From NCBI RefSeq assembly GCF_006152145.1, contig NZ_VDFV01000001.1, positions 124,001 through 188,000 of the forward strand: a stretch of 64,000 nucleotides of DNA, in the 5' to 3' direction. Of this stretch, positions 21,225 to 33,558 are shown piece after piece. Origin of the DNA: Rubellimicrobium roseum. Lineage in GTDB: Bacteria > Pseudomonadota > Alphaproteobacteria > Rhodobacterales > Rhodobacteraceae. Below the pieces are notes generated by a model. That model ran no database searches, was not told the DNA's origin, and worked only from the letters and a program-made list of their open reading frames with translations. A program made the translations under genes and the position numbers. The first letter of the stretch is position 1; each line of letters begins with the position of its first letter.

Positions 21225-21239
21225 CCCTGTCCCGTCCCC

Positions 21240-22778
<1,539 letters not shown>

Positions 22779-22779
22779 C

Positions 22780-23340
22780 TTATCCGACCTCTTTCATCAT
22801 GTTCTGCATACGGCCGAGCTTCGCGCGGATCGAGGTGTCGATCATGCGCGAGCCCACCCTCACGACGAGGCCGCCGATCAGCGACTCGTCCACTCTGACC
22901 CGTAGTCTCACGGCCTTGCCCTCGCGGGCGGCCAGCGTCTCGCCCAAGTTGCGCTCCTGCTCGGCCGTCAGCGGCTGGGCGGTCACGACCTCGGCCATGA
23001 TCTCGCCGCGCGCCTCGCTCAGCCGCTCGCGCAGGACGGCGACGAGTTGCGGCAGCACGAAGAGCCGCCGCTTCGAGGCCATCAGGCCCAGCACGTTGCG
23101 CATCACCGGGCTCAGCCCCATGCGGTCGGCGATGGCCAGGATCGCCCCGCCCTGCTCGTCCCGCGAGTAGATGGGAGAGGAGATGAGCATCCGCAGGTCG
23201 GCGCTGTCCTCCAGCGCGGCCTCGAGCGCATTGAGGTCGGCCTCCACGCCGTCCAGCGTTCCGTCCTCTCGCGCGAGGTCGAAGACGGCCTGGGCATAGC
23301 GGTTGGCGATGCCGGTCGAGATCGAAGCTGGTTCGGACAC
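22780..23340 (-). CDS. atpH: F1F0 ATP synthase delta subunit
   Basis: A 186-residue subunit joining F1 to the peripheral stalk. The GTG at 23340 was chosen because GGAAGG lies 6 nt upstream and because it gives the family N-terminus before [14 protein letters not shown]; the open frame further upstream is not coding. The C-terminal IRAKLGRMQ segment is typical. It is the first gene of atpHAGDC. No F0 genes (atpB, E, F) are nearby, as usual in this group of bacteria. Confidence 0.95.
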   Translation of the reverse strand: MSEPASISTGIANRYAQAVFDLAREDGTLDGVEADLNALEAALEDSADLRMLISSPIYSRDEQGGAILAIADRMGLSPVMRNVLGLMASKRRLFVLPQLVAVLRERLSEARGEIMAEVVTAQPLTAEQERNLGETLAAREGKAVRLRVRVDESLIGGLVVRVGSRMIDTSIRAKLGRMQNMMKEVG

Positions 23341-23446
23341 GTCCACCCTTCCGTTTTGTCGTTGGCCCCCGGTCGCCGCAGCGCAGAATTCCTGCGCCAA
23401 GCGTCCGCCCAGGGCCCGGCCCCGGCGGAGCGTTCGTTCGCGGGCG

Positions 23447-23475
23447 CATCTAGCAGAGCCCCACGGGGGTCGCAA
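23447..23475 (-). promoter_or_regulatory. Putative sigma-70 promoter of atpHAGDC
   Basis: On the minus strand, TTGCGA (23475-23470) and TAGATG (23452-23447) are 17 nt apart, about 107 nt before the atpH start. It is the best visual match in this intergenic region. Confidence 0.4.
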
Positions 23476-23518
23476 CACGCCTAAGGGTGTATTTGGGATA
23501 CAGGACGCCGCAGCGCCC

Positions 23519-24274
23519 CTAGGACTGGACGGGCCGCCGCCCGGCGGGCGCGGGAAAGCCTTCGAGGATGGGGATAGGCCGCCGCACGGCCTCGGCAAGG
23601 CCCGGCCGCGTGGGATTCGGCACCTGCTTGGAGACCTCGACCATCAGCACGCCGCCGGCCGCGAAGACCGGCCAGTGCCGGCCCGCCTGCTCCATCATGC
23701 CGCCCACGCGCCGCCACATCCGCCGGGTCGAGGGCGGCTGGTAGAGCGCCGAATGCCCCGCCTCGATGACGAAGCGGTGCCGCCGCAGCACCACCTCCAG
23801 TTGCCCCATCGAATAGGGCCGCCCATAGCCGAAGGGCGTGGCGTCCGAGCGCGACCAGAGCCCCGCGCGGTTCGGCACCACGAAGACCGCCCGCCCCCCC
23901 GGCCCCAGCACGCGCCAGCACTCCTCCAGCAGCGCCGCCGGATGCTCGCTCACCTCCAGCCCGTGCATGACCACCAGCTTGTCCACGAAGCCCGTGGACA
24001 CGGGCCAGAGCGTCTCCTCGCACAGAAGCGACACGTTGGGCTGCCCCGCGGGCCAGGGCATCACCCCCTGCGGCCCCGGCATCAGCCCCAGCACCCGCCG
24101 CGCCTGCTGGAGATAGGGCCGCAGCAGCGGCACCGCGAAGCCGTAGCCCGCCACCGTCTGCCCCTTCGCCTCGGGCCAGAGCCCCAGGAGTTCGTCGCGG
24201 ATGACCCTTTGCGCCGCGCGCCCCAGCGCGCTGCGGTAATAGAAGTCGCGAAGCTCCGTCACGTCGAGATGCAT
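23519..24274 (-). CDS. Class I SAM-dependent methyltransferase
   Basis: A 251-residue cytoplasmic protein. The start at ATG 24274 gives [13 protein letters not shown]; upstream in-frame sequence overlaps the divergent gloB gene. The AdoMet fold is seen as [15 protein letters not shown] (motif I region), [10 protein letters not shown] and [20 protein letters not shown], the Methyltransf_11 pattern. The motif I glycines are poor (GYGFAVP), so cofactor binding is plausible but not certain. The substrate is unknown. It lies head-to-head with gloB with a 78-nt gap. Confidence 0.85.
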   Translation of the reverse strand: MHLDVTELRDFYYRSALGRAAQRVIRDELLGLWPEAKGQTVAGYGFAVPLLRPYLQQARRVLGLMPGPQGVMPWPAGQPNVSLLCEETLWPVSTGFVDKLVVMHGLEVSEHPAALLEECWRVLGPGGRAVFVVPNRAGLWSRSDATPFGYGRPYSMGQLEVVLRRHRFVIEAGHSALYQPPSTRRMWRRVGGMMEQAGRHWPVFAAGGVLMVEVSKQVPNPTRPGLAEAVRRPIPILEGFPAPAGRRPVQS

Positions 24275-24352
24275 GGGCCGGGTCGGATTGCGGGTCGCCC
24301 GCCGCTCGGGCAGGGTCGCACCGACCTTAAGCCAAGAAAAGGCGCCCCTGCC

Positions 24353-25129
24353 ATGCCCAACCACGCCGCTCCGCTTCAGCTCGTGACGGTCCCGTGCCTT
24401 CAGGACAACTACGCCTTCCTGCTGCACGACGAATCCACCGGCGAGACGGCCCTGGTCGACGCCCCCGAGGCCGCGCCCATCCAGGCCGAACTCCGGCGCC
24501 GCGGCTGGCAACTCGACACCATCCTTCTCACCCACCATCACGACGACCACGTCCAGGCCGTGGGGGCGCTGCGAGAGGGCGCCGAGGTGATCGGCGCCGC
24601 CGCCGACGTGAACCGGCTGCCGCCCCTCGACCAGGCCGTGACCCCCGGCGAGCCTCTCGTCGTCTGTGGCGAGGAGGTGCAGGTCCTCGACGTGCCCGGC
24701 CACACCGTGGGCCACGTGGCCTACCACTTCCCCCGGTCCCGCATCGTCTTCACCGCCGACAGCCTCATGGCCCTGGGCTGCGGCCGCCTCTTCGAGGGCA
24801 CGGCCGCGCAGATGTGGGACTCGCTGAAGCGCCTGCGCGCGCTGCCGCCCGACACCACCGTCTGCTCGGGCCACGAATACACGCAGGGCAACGCCCGCTT
24901 CGCGCTGTCCGTCGACGGGGGCAACGCCGCGCTCCAGGCCCGCGCCGAATCCGTCCGTCAGGCGCGCGACCGGGGCGAGCCCACCGTGCCCTCGCGCCTT
25001 TCGGACGAGATCGCGACCAACCCCTTCTTGCGCGCCGACGATCCCGTTCTTAAGTCCGCGCTGCGGATGGACGGCCGCCCCGACGCCGAGGTCTTCGCCG
25101 TTCTCCGTTCCGCGAAGGACAGGTTCTAG
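24353..25129 (+). CDS. gloB: Hydroxyacylglutathione hydrolase (glyoxalase II)
   Basis: A 258-residue metallo-beta-lactamase-fold enzyme. The binuclear metal motif LLTHHHDDH is near residue 60; further metal ligands lie in [20 protein letters not shown] and CSGHEYT. The C-terminal HAGH domain includes NPFLRAD. It hydrolyses S-lactoylglutathione in methylglyoxal detoxification. A ChaC-like glutathione enzyme is encoded 9 kb away. Confidence 0.94.
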   Translation: MPNHAAPLQLVTVPCLQDNYAFLLHDESTGETALVDAPEAAPIQAELRRRGWQLDTILLTHHHDDHVQAVGALREGAEVIGAAADVNRLPPLDQAVTPGEPLVVCGEEVQVLDVPGHTVGHVAYHFPRSRIVFTADSLMALGCGRLFEGTAAQMWDSLKRLRALPPDTTVCSGHEYTQGNARFALSVDGGNAALQARAESVRQARDRGEPTVPSRLSDEIATNPFLRADDPVLKSALRMDGRPDAEVFAVLRSAKDRF

Positions 25130-25249
25130 GATCGCCCAGGAAACGGGCGCTCCGGGACGCCCGGGCCCTCTCCGGACCGCCGCCGCGCCCCTGCCATGGC
25201 GCCGGCTCCCAACTGCATGGGATCGTGATCGGTCTGCCCAAAAAAATCG

Positions 25250-25277
25250 CTTGAAGCGCGGGCGCAAACACCGATCT
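25250..25277 (+). promoter_or_regulatory. Putative sigma-32-like promoter of clpA
   Basis: CTTGAA (25250-25255) is followed after 14 nt by ACCGATCT (25270-25277), compared with the heat-shock consensus CTTGAA-N13/15-CCCCATNT. Two of the conserved -10 bases differ. The site lies 70 nt before the clpA start. Confidence 0.4.
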
Positions 25278-25347
25278 TTAAACACAAGAGGCCCAAGGTC
25301 GGGACGGGCCCGCGCCCATCCCGGCCCCCGACAGAGGAGCACGCCAA

Positions 25348-27675
<2,328 letters not shown>

Positions 27676-27692
27676 GCCCCTGCCACGACCTT

Positions 27693-27720
27693 CGGACGCC
27701 GCCCTTCGGGGCGGCGTCCG
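27693..27720 (+). terminator. Terminator of clpA
   Basis: A perfect 12-bp stem CGGACGCCGCCC/GGGCGGCGTCCG with a TTCG loop, then TCGTTTC, 18 nt after the clpA stop. Confidence 0.8.
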
Positions 27721-27764
27721 TCGTTTCGGGAGGCCCCGCTCCCGTTTCCGTGCCCACGCGGGGC

Positions 27765-27790
27765 GGAACCCACTGGCCCTCCTGCGCGTC
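27765..27790 (+). promoter_or_regulatory. Candidate EcfG promoter of the 20-residue peptide gene
   Basis: GGAAC (27765-27769) is followed after 17 nt by CGTC (27787-27790), one base from the general-stress consensus GGAAC-N16/17-CGTT. It lies 35 nt before the small start codon and after the clpA terminator. Confidence 0.4.
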
Positions 27791-27824
27791 CTTTCCTTGA
27801 CTGCCACCAGCAAGGACCGGACCC

Positions 27825-27887
27825 ATGAAACGGCTTCTCGCCTTCGCGGCTATCGTCCTGGCCAAGCGTTTCCTGCGCAAGCGCTAG
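27825..27887 (+). CDS. Probable 20-residue membrane-active peptide gene
   Basis: ATG at 27825 opens a 20-codon frame with a hydrophobic core LLAFAAIVLA flanked by KR at the start and KRFLRKR at the end. AAGGA lies 8 nt upstream. The stop TAG is followed after 4 nt by a 13-bp hairpin, and a GGAAC-type promoter candidate precedes it. The gene is therefore a complete small transcription unit between clpA and the M23 gene, too short for usual gene callers. Function unknown; a small basic membrane peptide is the best description. Chance cannot be excluded at this length. Confidence 0.5.
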   Translation: MKRLLAFAAIVLAKRFLRKR

Positions 27888-27891
27888 GACT

Positions 27892-27920
27892 GGAAGGGGG
27901 CGCCGCCGGCGTCCCCTTCC
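27892..27920 (+). terminator. Terminator-like hairpin after the small peptide gene
   Basis: GGAAGGGGGCGCC and GGCGTCCCCTTCC form a 13-bp stem, with one G-U pair in RNA and a 3-base loop. There is no T-run. Confidence 0.5.
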
Positions 27921-28395
27921 CGGCCCGCCGTCAGTCCCCCACCCTGCCTCGCCCGATCCCTTCTCCGCACGGCCTCACAGGTGTTGCGCGAAACGGGGTG
28001 GGACCGTTCGGTGGTGCTACGTTTTCTTAACCTCTTTCCGGCCAGACTGGTCCCACATCGCGGGGCCGGTGGCGGGGCATGACTCTCCCGTCCTCGGAAG
28101 GCACCCCCGCCTCGCTCTTTGCAGGTCTTCGAAAGAGTGCCTTCGGACCACTGGGACCACCCCCAGCCGCCGCGCGTCGTGGACGCGCCCCCTGCCCGCC
28201 CGGAGTGGCGTCCCGCGGGCAGCCTGCGGAGGCCGTCCCCTGGCCGGGGAAACGCTCCGCCTCCCATCCCTCCGCCTTGCCCTCGCGGCCGGGACGACCC
28301 CGCGCGGCCCGATGCGCCCAGGCCTCGATGCCCTTTCCGCCTCGGGGCCACGGCCCTAGTCTGGCCGGACGCCGCCCCTGTCAGGAGGAGATCCC
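27921..28395 (+). other. Gene-free stretch before the M23 gene
   Basis: About 475 nt. An AT-richer spot near 28017-28037 (ACGTTTTCTTAACCTCTTTC) could hold a promoter. An open plus frame from 28079 runs on into the M23 gene in another frame, but it is Pro/Arg/Ala-heavy and matches nothing I know. No RNA gene was recognised. Confidence 0.4.
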
Positions 28396-29361
28396 ATGCC
28401 GAGGCCCGTCGTCCTGCTCGTCCCGCTCCTGCTGGCGGGACCCGCCGCCGCCGTCGATCTGGCCTTCCCCGTGGCCTGCACGCCCGGCACGGACTGCTAC
28501 CTCCAGAACCTCTTCGATCACGACCCCGGCCCCGGCGCCCGGGACGCCGCCTGCGGCCCCCTCGCCTATGACGGCCACGACGGCACCGACATCGCGCTTC
28601 CCACCCTGGCCGACCAGCGGCGCGGTGTGGATGTCCTCGCCGCCGCGCCCGGCGTGGTGCTGGGCACGCGCGACGGAATGCCGGACATCCCCCAGGGCGG
28701 CCCCGACTCGCCGGACGTGACCGGCGTCGAATGCGGCAACGGCGTCGTCCTCGCCCACGAGGACGGCTGGCAGACCCAGTACTGCCACATGGCCCAGGGC
28801 TCCGTCGCGGTGCGGGAGGGCGAGACCATCGCCGCCGGCCAGAGACTCGGCCGCATCGGCTTGTCGGGCGACACCGAGTTCCCGCACCTGCACCTGACCG
28901 TCCGGCAGGGCGACACGGCCGTCGATCCATTCGCCCCCGAAGCCTCCGGGACCTGCGGCGCCCTCCCCGACCGGACGCTCTGGGCCGATCCCCCGGCCTT
29001 CCCGCAGGGTGGCGTGACCGACGCGGGCTTCGCCACCGCCGTGCCCGCCTATGACATCATCCGCGCCGGCACCGCCGACGCCCCGCCCGCGCCGGACCAG
29101 CCGCTGGTGCTCTTCGGCCTCCTCTTCGGCGGCCGTGTGGGCGACGAGGTGAGCCTCGACATCACCGGCCCCGACGGCGTCGCCGTCCTGTCCCATGCCG
29201 AGCCGCTCGACCGCACGCAGGCGCTGCTGTTCCGCGCCGCCGGCCTGCGCCCGCCCCGGGGCGGCTGGCCTCCCGGCCGCTACGAGGGCACTGTGATGCT
29301 TCGGCGCGACGGCGCCGAGGTCGGCCGGTTCGCCGCCTCCACCGAGATGCCGCCCGGCTGA
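28396..29361 (+). CDS. M23-family peptidase-like protein, exported
   Basis: A 321-residue protein with a clear signal peptide (about 1-19, ending GPAAA). The zinc-site motifs of M23 (LytM-like) endopeptidases are seen as GHDGTDIALP near residue 58 and the pair HLHLTV near 176, with YCHMAQGSV between. Residues from about 200 form a separate C-terminal domain of beta character without a name. It would cut peptidoglycan cross-links in the periplasm, or bind them if inactive. An AGGAG site lies before the ATG. Confidence 0.85.
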   Translation: MPRPVVLLVPLLLAGPAAAVDLAFPVACTPGTDCYLQNLFDHDPGPGARDAACGPLAYDGHDGTDIALPTLADQRRGVDVLAAAPGVVLGTRDGMPDIPQGGPDSPDVTGVECGNGVVLAHEDGWQTQYCHMAQGSVAVREGETIAAGQRLGRIGLSGDTEFPHLHLTVRQGDTAVDPFAPEASGTCGALPDRTLWADPPAFPQGGVTDAGFATAVPAYDIIRAGTADAPPAPDQPLVLFGLLFGGRVGDEVSLDITGPDGVAVLSHAEPLDRTQALLFRAAGLRPPRGGWPPGRYEGTVMLRRDGAEVGRFAASTEMPPG

Positions 29362-29377
29362 CGCGGTCACGCGACCG

Positions 29378-29402
29378 GGAACATTCCTGCCCCGCTCCTG
29401 TT
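29378..29402 (+). promoter_or_regulatory. Candidate EcfG (general stress) promoter of the DUF6766 gene
   Basis: GGAAC (29378-29382) followed after 16 nt by TGTT (29399-29402), against the consensus GGAAC-N16/17-CGTT. It lies 30 nt before the start codon, the right place for a transcription start. Confidence 0.5.
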
Positions 29403-29432
29403 TCCAACAGGCTCGTTGGAAAGGAGAAACCC

Positions 29433-29858
29433 ATGTCCGCCGACGCTCGCAAGGACTCCCACCGTCCGCTCCGCCACGCCTCGACGTGGAAGAAGTACGG
29501 CTTCGCCTGGGTCACCGGCCTGTTCTTCCTCGTCTCGCTCCTCGGCCACTGGTGGCTGGCCTGGAACGCCTACGCGTCCGAGCAGGAGATGCATGGCGAG
29601 CTACCCCGCCTGGCCGACTACCTGACCGAGGTGGGCCGCGACACGCTGGAGAACTGGCAGTCCGAGTTCCTCCAGCTCATCTGGCAGGTCGCAGGCCTCG
29701 CCCTCCTCCTCAACGTCGGCAGCCCCCAGTCGCGCGAAGAGGACGACCGGCTGGAGGAGAAGATCGACGCCATCCTGCGCGCCGTGAGCCCCGAGCAGGC
29801 CGACCGCCTGATCGCCGAGCTCGACGACCGCTTCGACCGCGGCCATCCCAGCGCCTGA
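29433..29858 (+). CDS. DUF6766 family membrane protein
   Basis: A 141-residue protein. One membrane helix spans about 23-45 and a second hydrophobic segment about 80-96. Between them lies the well-conserved TLENWQSEFLQL, and LNVGSPQSREEDDRLEEKID follows; these are landmarks of DUF6766, which is common in bacteria but without known function. The C-terminus is an acidic helix. AAAGGAG precedes the ATG at a good distance. A stress-type promoter candidate suggests induction by general stress. Confidence 0.82.
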   Translation: MSADARKDSHRPLRHASTWKKYGFAWVTGLFFLVSLLGHWWLAWNAYASEQEMHGELPRLADYLTEVGRDTLENWQSEFLQLIWQVAGLALLLNVGSPQSREEDDRLEEKIDAILRAVSPEQADRLIAELDDRFDRGHPSA

Positions 29859-30069
29859 CCCGGCCCTGGCGCCCGAGGTCGAGCCCCGGCGTGTCGGGGA
29901 GCGCCCTCGGGTTTGGGACGACCTCCGACCTTCCTTGCCCCGGGGCGTGCATCGGCAGGACCGCATTCTCCAGGCACGGCGCGGCCAATGCCGCCCAGCA
30001 CCACGCGCCTCAAGCGTCCGTCCGGGCCAGGCTCCCGTGGGATCGAAGCGCCGCGCGGCCGGCTCGCCC

Positions 30070-32199
30070 TCACCGCTCGGTCAGCTTGATCTCGATGCGC
30101 CGATTGCGGGCCTTGCCCTCCTCGGTGTTGCTGATGTCGATCGGCTGGAACTCGCCATAGCCATTGGCCGACAGCCGCGCCGGCGGGATGCCCTCGACCT
30201 CGCTCATCTGCCGCACCACCGACAGCGCGCGCGCCTGCGACAGCTCCCAGTTGTCGGCGAAGAGGCCCGTCCCTGTCAGCGGCACGTCGTCGGTGTGGCC
30301 GTCCACCTGGATCACCCAGTCGATGCCGGCGGGCACCTCGCCGGCGATCTCCTTCAGCAGCCCCGCCACCCGCGCGATCTGCGCCCGGCCCTCGGACGAA
30401 AGCTGCGCGCTGCCCTGCTCGAACAGCACCTCCGAGGAGAAGACGAAGCGGTCGCCCACGACCTGGATACCCTCGCGCCCCTCCAGAAGCCGCCGCATGT
30501 TGCCGAAGAACTCGGACTTGTAGGTCTCCAGGTTGCGCGCCTCCTCGGCCAGCCGTGCCGCTTCCGCGCGGGCGCGCTCGGCCTCCTCGGCCACCCGCTG
30601 CCGCTCGGCCGCCTCCAGCTCCGCCCGCCGCCGCTGTTCGTCGGCCACGCGCGCCAGCGCCGTGTTGAGTTGCGTCCCCAGCGACTCGATGCGGACCTGC
30701 GCCTCCTGGTCCGCCTCCTCGGCCACATCGAGCAGCGCCTGCAACGTCGATAGCTGCGTCCGAAGCTCGGCCACCTGCCGGTTCAGCGCCGCCACCTGGC
30801 GCTGCGCCTCCGTGGAGATCGCCTCCTCCTGGGCCAGCTCCGCCTGCGCGGTGGCCAGGAGAGCCGCCTGCCGCTCGGCCTCTGTCATCGCCTCGGCCGA
30901 CTGGGTCTCGGCATCGGCCAACCGGCCCAGCGCATCGGCCAGCCGGGCCCGCAGGTCGTCGGAGGTGCCGGCCGACTGCGCGGCCGCCTCGGCCTGCCTC
31001 TGGCGCAGCACCGCCTCCGCGAGGCGCGCCGACAGGTCCTCGCGTTCGCCGGACAGGCGGTCGACCTCGGTTTCCAGCGCCGTGCGCTCGGCCTGCGCGG
31101 CGTCGCGGTCGAGGATCGCCCGGGCGAGCCGTTCCTCGATTTCCTGCTGCGTGGCCTCGGACGTGGCCAGCGCCTCTTCCAGGGCCTGCCGGGCGGCCTC
31201 CAGATCCCCTTCCGCGAGATCGCGCGCCGACAGAGCGGCCGCAAGGCGGGTCGACAGCGACGCCCCCTCCGCCTCGGCCGCCTCCAGCGCCGCACGCGCG
31301 GCCTCCAGCTCGGCCTCCGTCTCGTCCTGCAGGGACAGCGCCGCCAGAAGCCGGGCGTCGAGATCCTCGCCCGCCGCCTCGGCCACCCCGGCCCGCTCCT
31401 CGGCCTGGATCCGCGCCAGGATCGCGGCGGCCAGTTGCAGGTCCAGGTCGTCCCGCGCCGCCTCGGCGGCGGCGAGCATGGTCAGCGTCTCCTCGGCTTT
31501 CCGGCGCTCCTCCTCCAGGCTGAGCGTCATGGCCGTCAGCTCGGCCTCCGAGTTCGCCAGCCGCTCCCGCAGCGCTTCCGCCGCGGCGGCCTCGACCAGG
31601 CGCGCCCGCTCGGCCTCGGACAACTGCGCCCGCGCCTCGGCCAGCGCCTCGCCGCCCTCGGCGGTGTCGTTCTGGAGCGACCGGACCAGCGCCTCCAGCG
31701 CCTCGCGCCGCGCGGCCGCCAGGCGGGCCTGCTCCTCGCCTTCGCTGATCTCGTCGCGCGCGCTCGCCAGGGCCTGCTCCAGCGTGGCGGCCTCGCCCTC
31801 CAGGCTGGCGACCCGGTCCCGCGCCTCGTCCCGCTCCAGAAGAAGGGCCGCGACCTGCGCCTCGACGTCGGTGATGCGGGCGGCCTGCGCGTCCCGTTCG
31901 CGGGTAAGCGCGTCGATGACCGAGGCCTGCTCCTCGCCCGCCCGCGTCGCCACCTCCAGGCGCTCGCCCAGATCCGCTTCGCGCCCTTGCGACAGCCCCA
32001 GCGCCTCGGTGAGCTGCGCCACCTGCACGGACAGCGCATCCAGGCGATCCTGCTGGCCGCTGATCTGGTCGCGCAACGTGAACTGGACCACGGTGAAGAT
32101 GGTCAGCACGAACATCATCACGAGCAGGAGGCTCGTGAGCGCGTCCACGAAGCCCGGCCAGATCGGCCCGTTCTGCATCCGGCGGCGGGCGCGCAGCAT
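30070..32199 (-). CDS. Inner-membrane protein with ~520-residue coiled coil and C-terminal OmpA domain (MotB-like)
   Basis: A 709-residue protein. One membrane helix (about 17-40) has Asp19 at its N-terminal end (GFVDALTSLLLVMMF), like the proton-binding Asp of MotB/TolR-type stator subunits. About 41-560 is an unbroken Ala/Glu/Arg-rich heptad coil. The last ~136 residues are an OmpA-type peptidoglycan-binding domain with VDGHTDDVP and NWELSQARALSV. Topology places coil and OmpA domain in the periplasm. It lies 4 nt after the MotA/ExbB-like gene, its likely channel partner. Role unknown; a force-transmitting envelope motor is inferred. Confidence 0.85.
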   Translation of the reverse strand: MLRARRRMQNGPIWPGFVDALTSLLLVMMFVLTIFTVVQFTLRDQISGQQDRLDALSVQVAQLTEALGLSQGREADLGERLEVATRAGEEQASVIDALTRERDAQAARITDVEAQVAALLLERDEARDRVASLEGEAATLEQALASARDEISEGEEQARLAAARREALEALVRSLQNDTAEGGEALAEARAQLSEAERARLVEAAAAEALRERLANSEAELTAMTLSLEEERRKAEETLTMLAAAEAARDDLDLQLAAAILARIQAEERAGVAEAAGEDLDARLLAALSLQDETEAELEAARAALEAAEAEGASLSTRLAAALSARDLAEGDLEAARQALEEALATSEATQQEIEERLARAILDRDAAQAERTALETEVDRLSGEREDLSARLAEAVLRQRQAEAAAQSAGTSDDLRARLADALGRLADAETQSAEAMTEAERQAALLATAQAELAQEEAISTEAQRQVAALNRQVAELRTQLSTLQALLDVAEEADQEAQVRIESLGTQLNTALARVADEQRRRAELEAAERQRVAEEAERARAEAARLAEEARNLETYKSEFFGNMRRLLEGREGIQVVGDRFVFSSEVLFEQGSAQLSSEGRAQIARVAGLLKEIAGEVPAGIDWVIQVDGHTDDVPLTGTGLFADNWELSQARALSVVRQMSEVEGIPPARLSANGYGEFQPIDISNTEEGKARNRRIEIKLTER

Positions 32200-32203
32200 C
32201 CCC

Positions 32204-33379
32204 TTACCTCATCTCGTCGCGCAGCCGGGCGGGGCCGCGCAAGGATCGCGCAAGGTTGGTCAGGTCTGCCCGCAGCTCGGCCAAGGTTTCCTGCCGCCCG
32301 GCCGACAGCTCCTCGAGGATGCGCAGGACCTGCACGTCGATCGACCGCAGCCGCATCCGGCTTTCGGCATCGGCGCCGCCCTCGGCCATCAGGGCGCCCA
32401 TCCGGTCGAGCGCGGCGACCATCTGCTCCTGCCCCTCGGCGATGCGCAGGAGCGCGGGGGCGCTGTCGCGCTCCTCGATCCGCTGCGCGAGCTGGCCCAG
32501 CGCCACGGCGATCTCGCCCAGCCGCCGGTCGGTCTGGGCACGCGCGGCGTCGGACTGCTGGAACATGAGCTGGAGCGCCTCCATCTGCTCGGCCATCGTG
32601 TCCACGACCTGCCCGAAGACCGAGGACTCGGTCACGCCATCCTCGCCCGACAGGCCCACGCGGGTCATCGAGGACAGCCATTCCTCCATCTCGCGGTAGA
32701 AGCGCCCCTGCCCATGCCCGGCGAACAGCTCCAGCAGACCCACGATCAGCGATCCCGCAAGACCCAGGAGCGACGACGAGAAGGCCGTGCCCATGCCGCC
32801 CAGCTGGCTTTCCAGCCCGGTCTGCAGGCGGCCGAAGATGTCGGCGCCCGTCTCGCCCTCCTGCGGCGACAGCGAGCGGATGGTGTCCACCAGCGCCGGC
32901 ACCGTCGTGGCAAGGCCGTAGAAGGTCCCGAGCAGGCCCAGGAAGATCAGGACGTTCGACAGGTAGCGCGTGATCTCCTGGTCCTCGTCCACGCGCGTCG
33001 CCACCGAATCGAGGATGGTGCGCGTCGAGGTCGAAGTCAGTTGCATCCGCGCGCCCCGCGTCCGCAGCAGGGCGGCCAGCGGCGCCAGCAGCGACGGCGG
33101 GGCCCGCTGGTCCCAGCCGGGCGCGTTATGCGCGAAGCCCTCGATCCACGACACCGATCGCATGAGCAGGACGACCTGCCGGAAGCAGCTCAGCACGCCC
33201 AGCGCGAAGACCGCCGCGATGGCGGTGTTCAGGTAGACGTTGGTGAAGAAGACGGCCGACAGCGTGCGGATGCCCAGGTAGGCCCCGGCCCCCACGACCG
33301 CGAGCGCGATCAGCATCAGGGAGATCTGCCGCACCGGCTGGGAGAAGTGCGGCGTCGTCTCGGCGTCCCGTCGATCCAT
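32204..33379 (-). CDS. MotA/TolQ/ExbB-family proton channel protein
   Basis: A 391-residue inner-membrane protein. Hydrophobic segments lie at about 18-40, 47-68, 140-160 and 195-220, the four-helix layout of MotA-like proteins. The conserved TolQ/ExbB stretch is GTAFSSSLLGLAGSLIVGLLE, and FLGLLGTFYGLA forms the pore-lining helix. A ~150-residue helical tail extends into the cytoplasm. These proteins form pentamers around a dimer of a MotB-type partner, here encoded 4 nt downstream. No flagellar, Ton or Tol genes are nearby. Confidence 0.87.
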   Translation of the reverse strand: MDRRDAETTPHFSQPVRQISLMLIALAVVGAGAYLGIRTLSAVFFTNVYLNTAIAAVFALGVLSCFRQVVLLMRSVSWIEGFAHNAPGWDQRAPPSLLAPLAALLRTRGARMQLTSTSTRTILDSVATRVDEDQEITRYLSNVLIFLGLLGTFYGLATTVPALVDTIRSLSPQEGETGADIFGRLQTGLESQLGGMGTAFSSSLLGLAGSLIVGLLELFAGHGQGRFYREMEEWLSSMTRVGLSGEDGVTESSVFGQVVDTMAEQMEALQLMFQQSDAARAQTDRRLGEIAVALGQLAQRIEERDSAPALLRIAEGQEQMVAALDRMGALMAEGGADAESRMRLRSIDVQVLRILEELSAGRQETLAELRADLTNLARSLRGPARLRDEMR

Positions 33380-33558
33380 GCTGCGGTCAGGTCCTCGTCC
33401 AGGCAGGCTGTGGGGTCACGCTAGAGGACGCCCGCCCGAAACCCAAGCCCCGCGCGGTCAACTCCCGCCGAGGAGGCCCTCCTGCCCCGCCCGCCCCGGC
33501 CAATGCGGTTGAAGCGGGCCAAGGCGGCGGAACTTGGGCCGAAGCGCGGCGGCGCGGC

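Noticed and set aside
30070..33379. Zorya defence system
   Set aside because: Only MotA/MotB-like genes are present. There are no zorC, zorD or zorE genes, and the long coil is on the periplasmic partner.
30533..33424. A 963-codon Ser/Arg/Ala-rich open frame on the plus strand
   Set aside because: It mirrors the coiled-coil gene and the channel gene. Its repeats are the antisense of Ala/Glu/Arg heptads.
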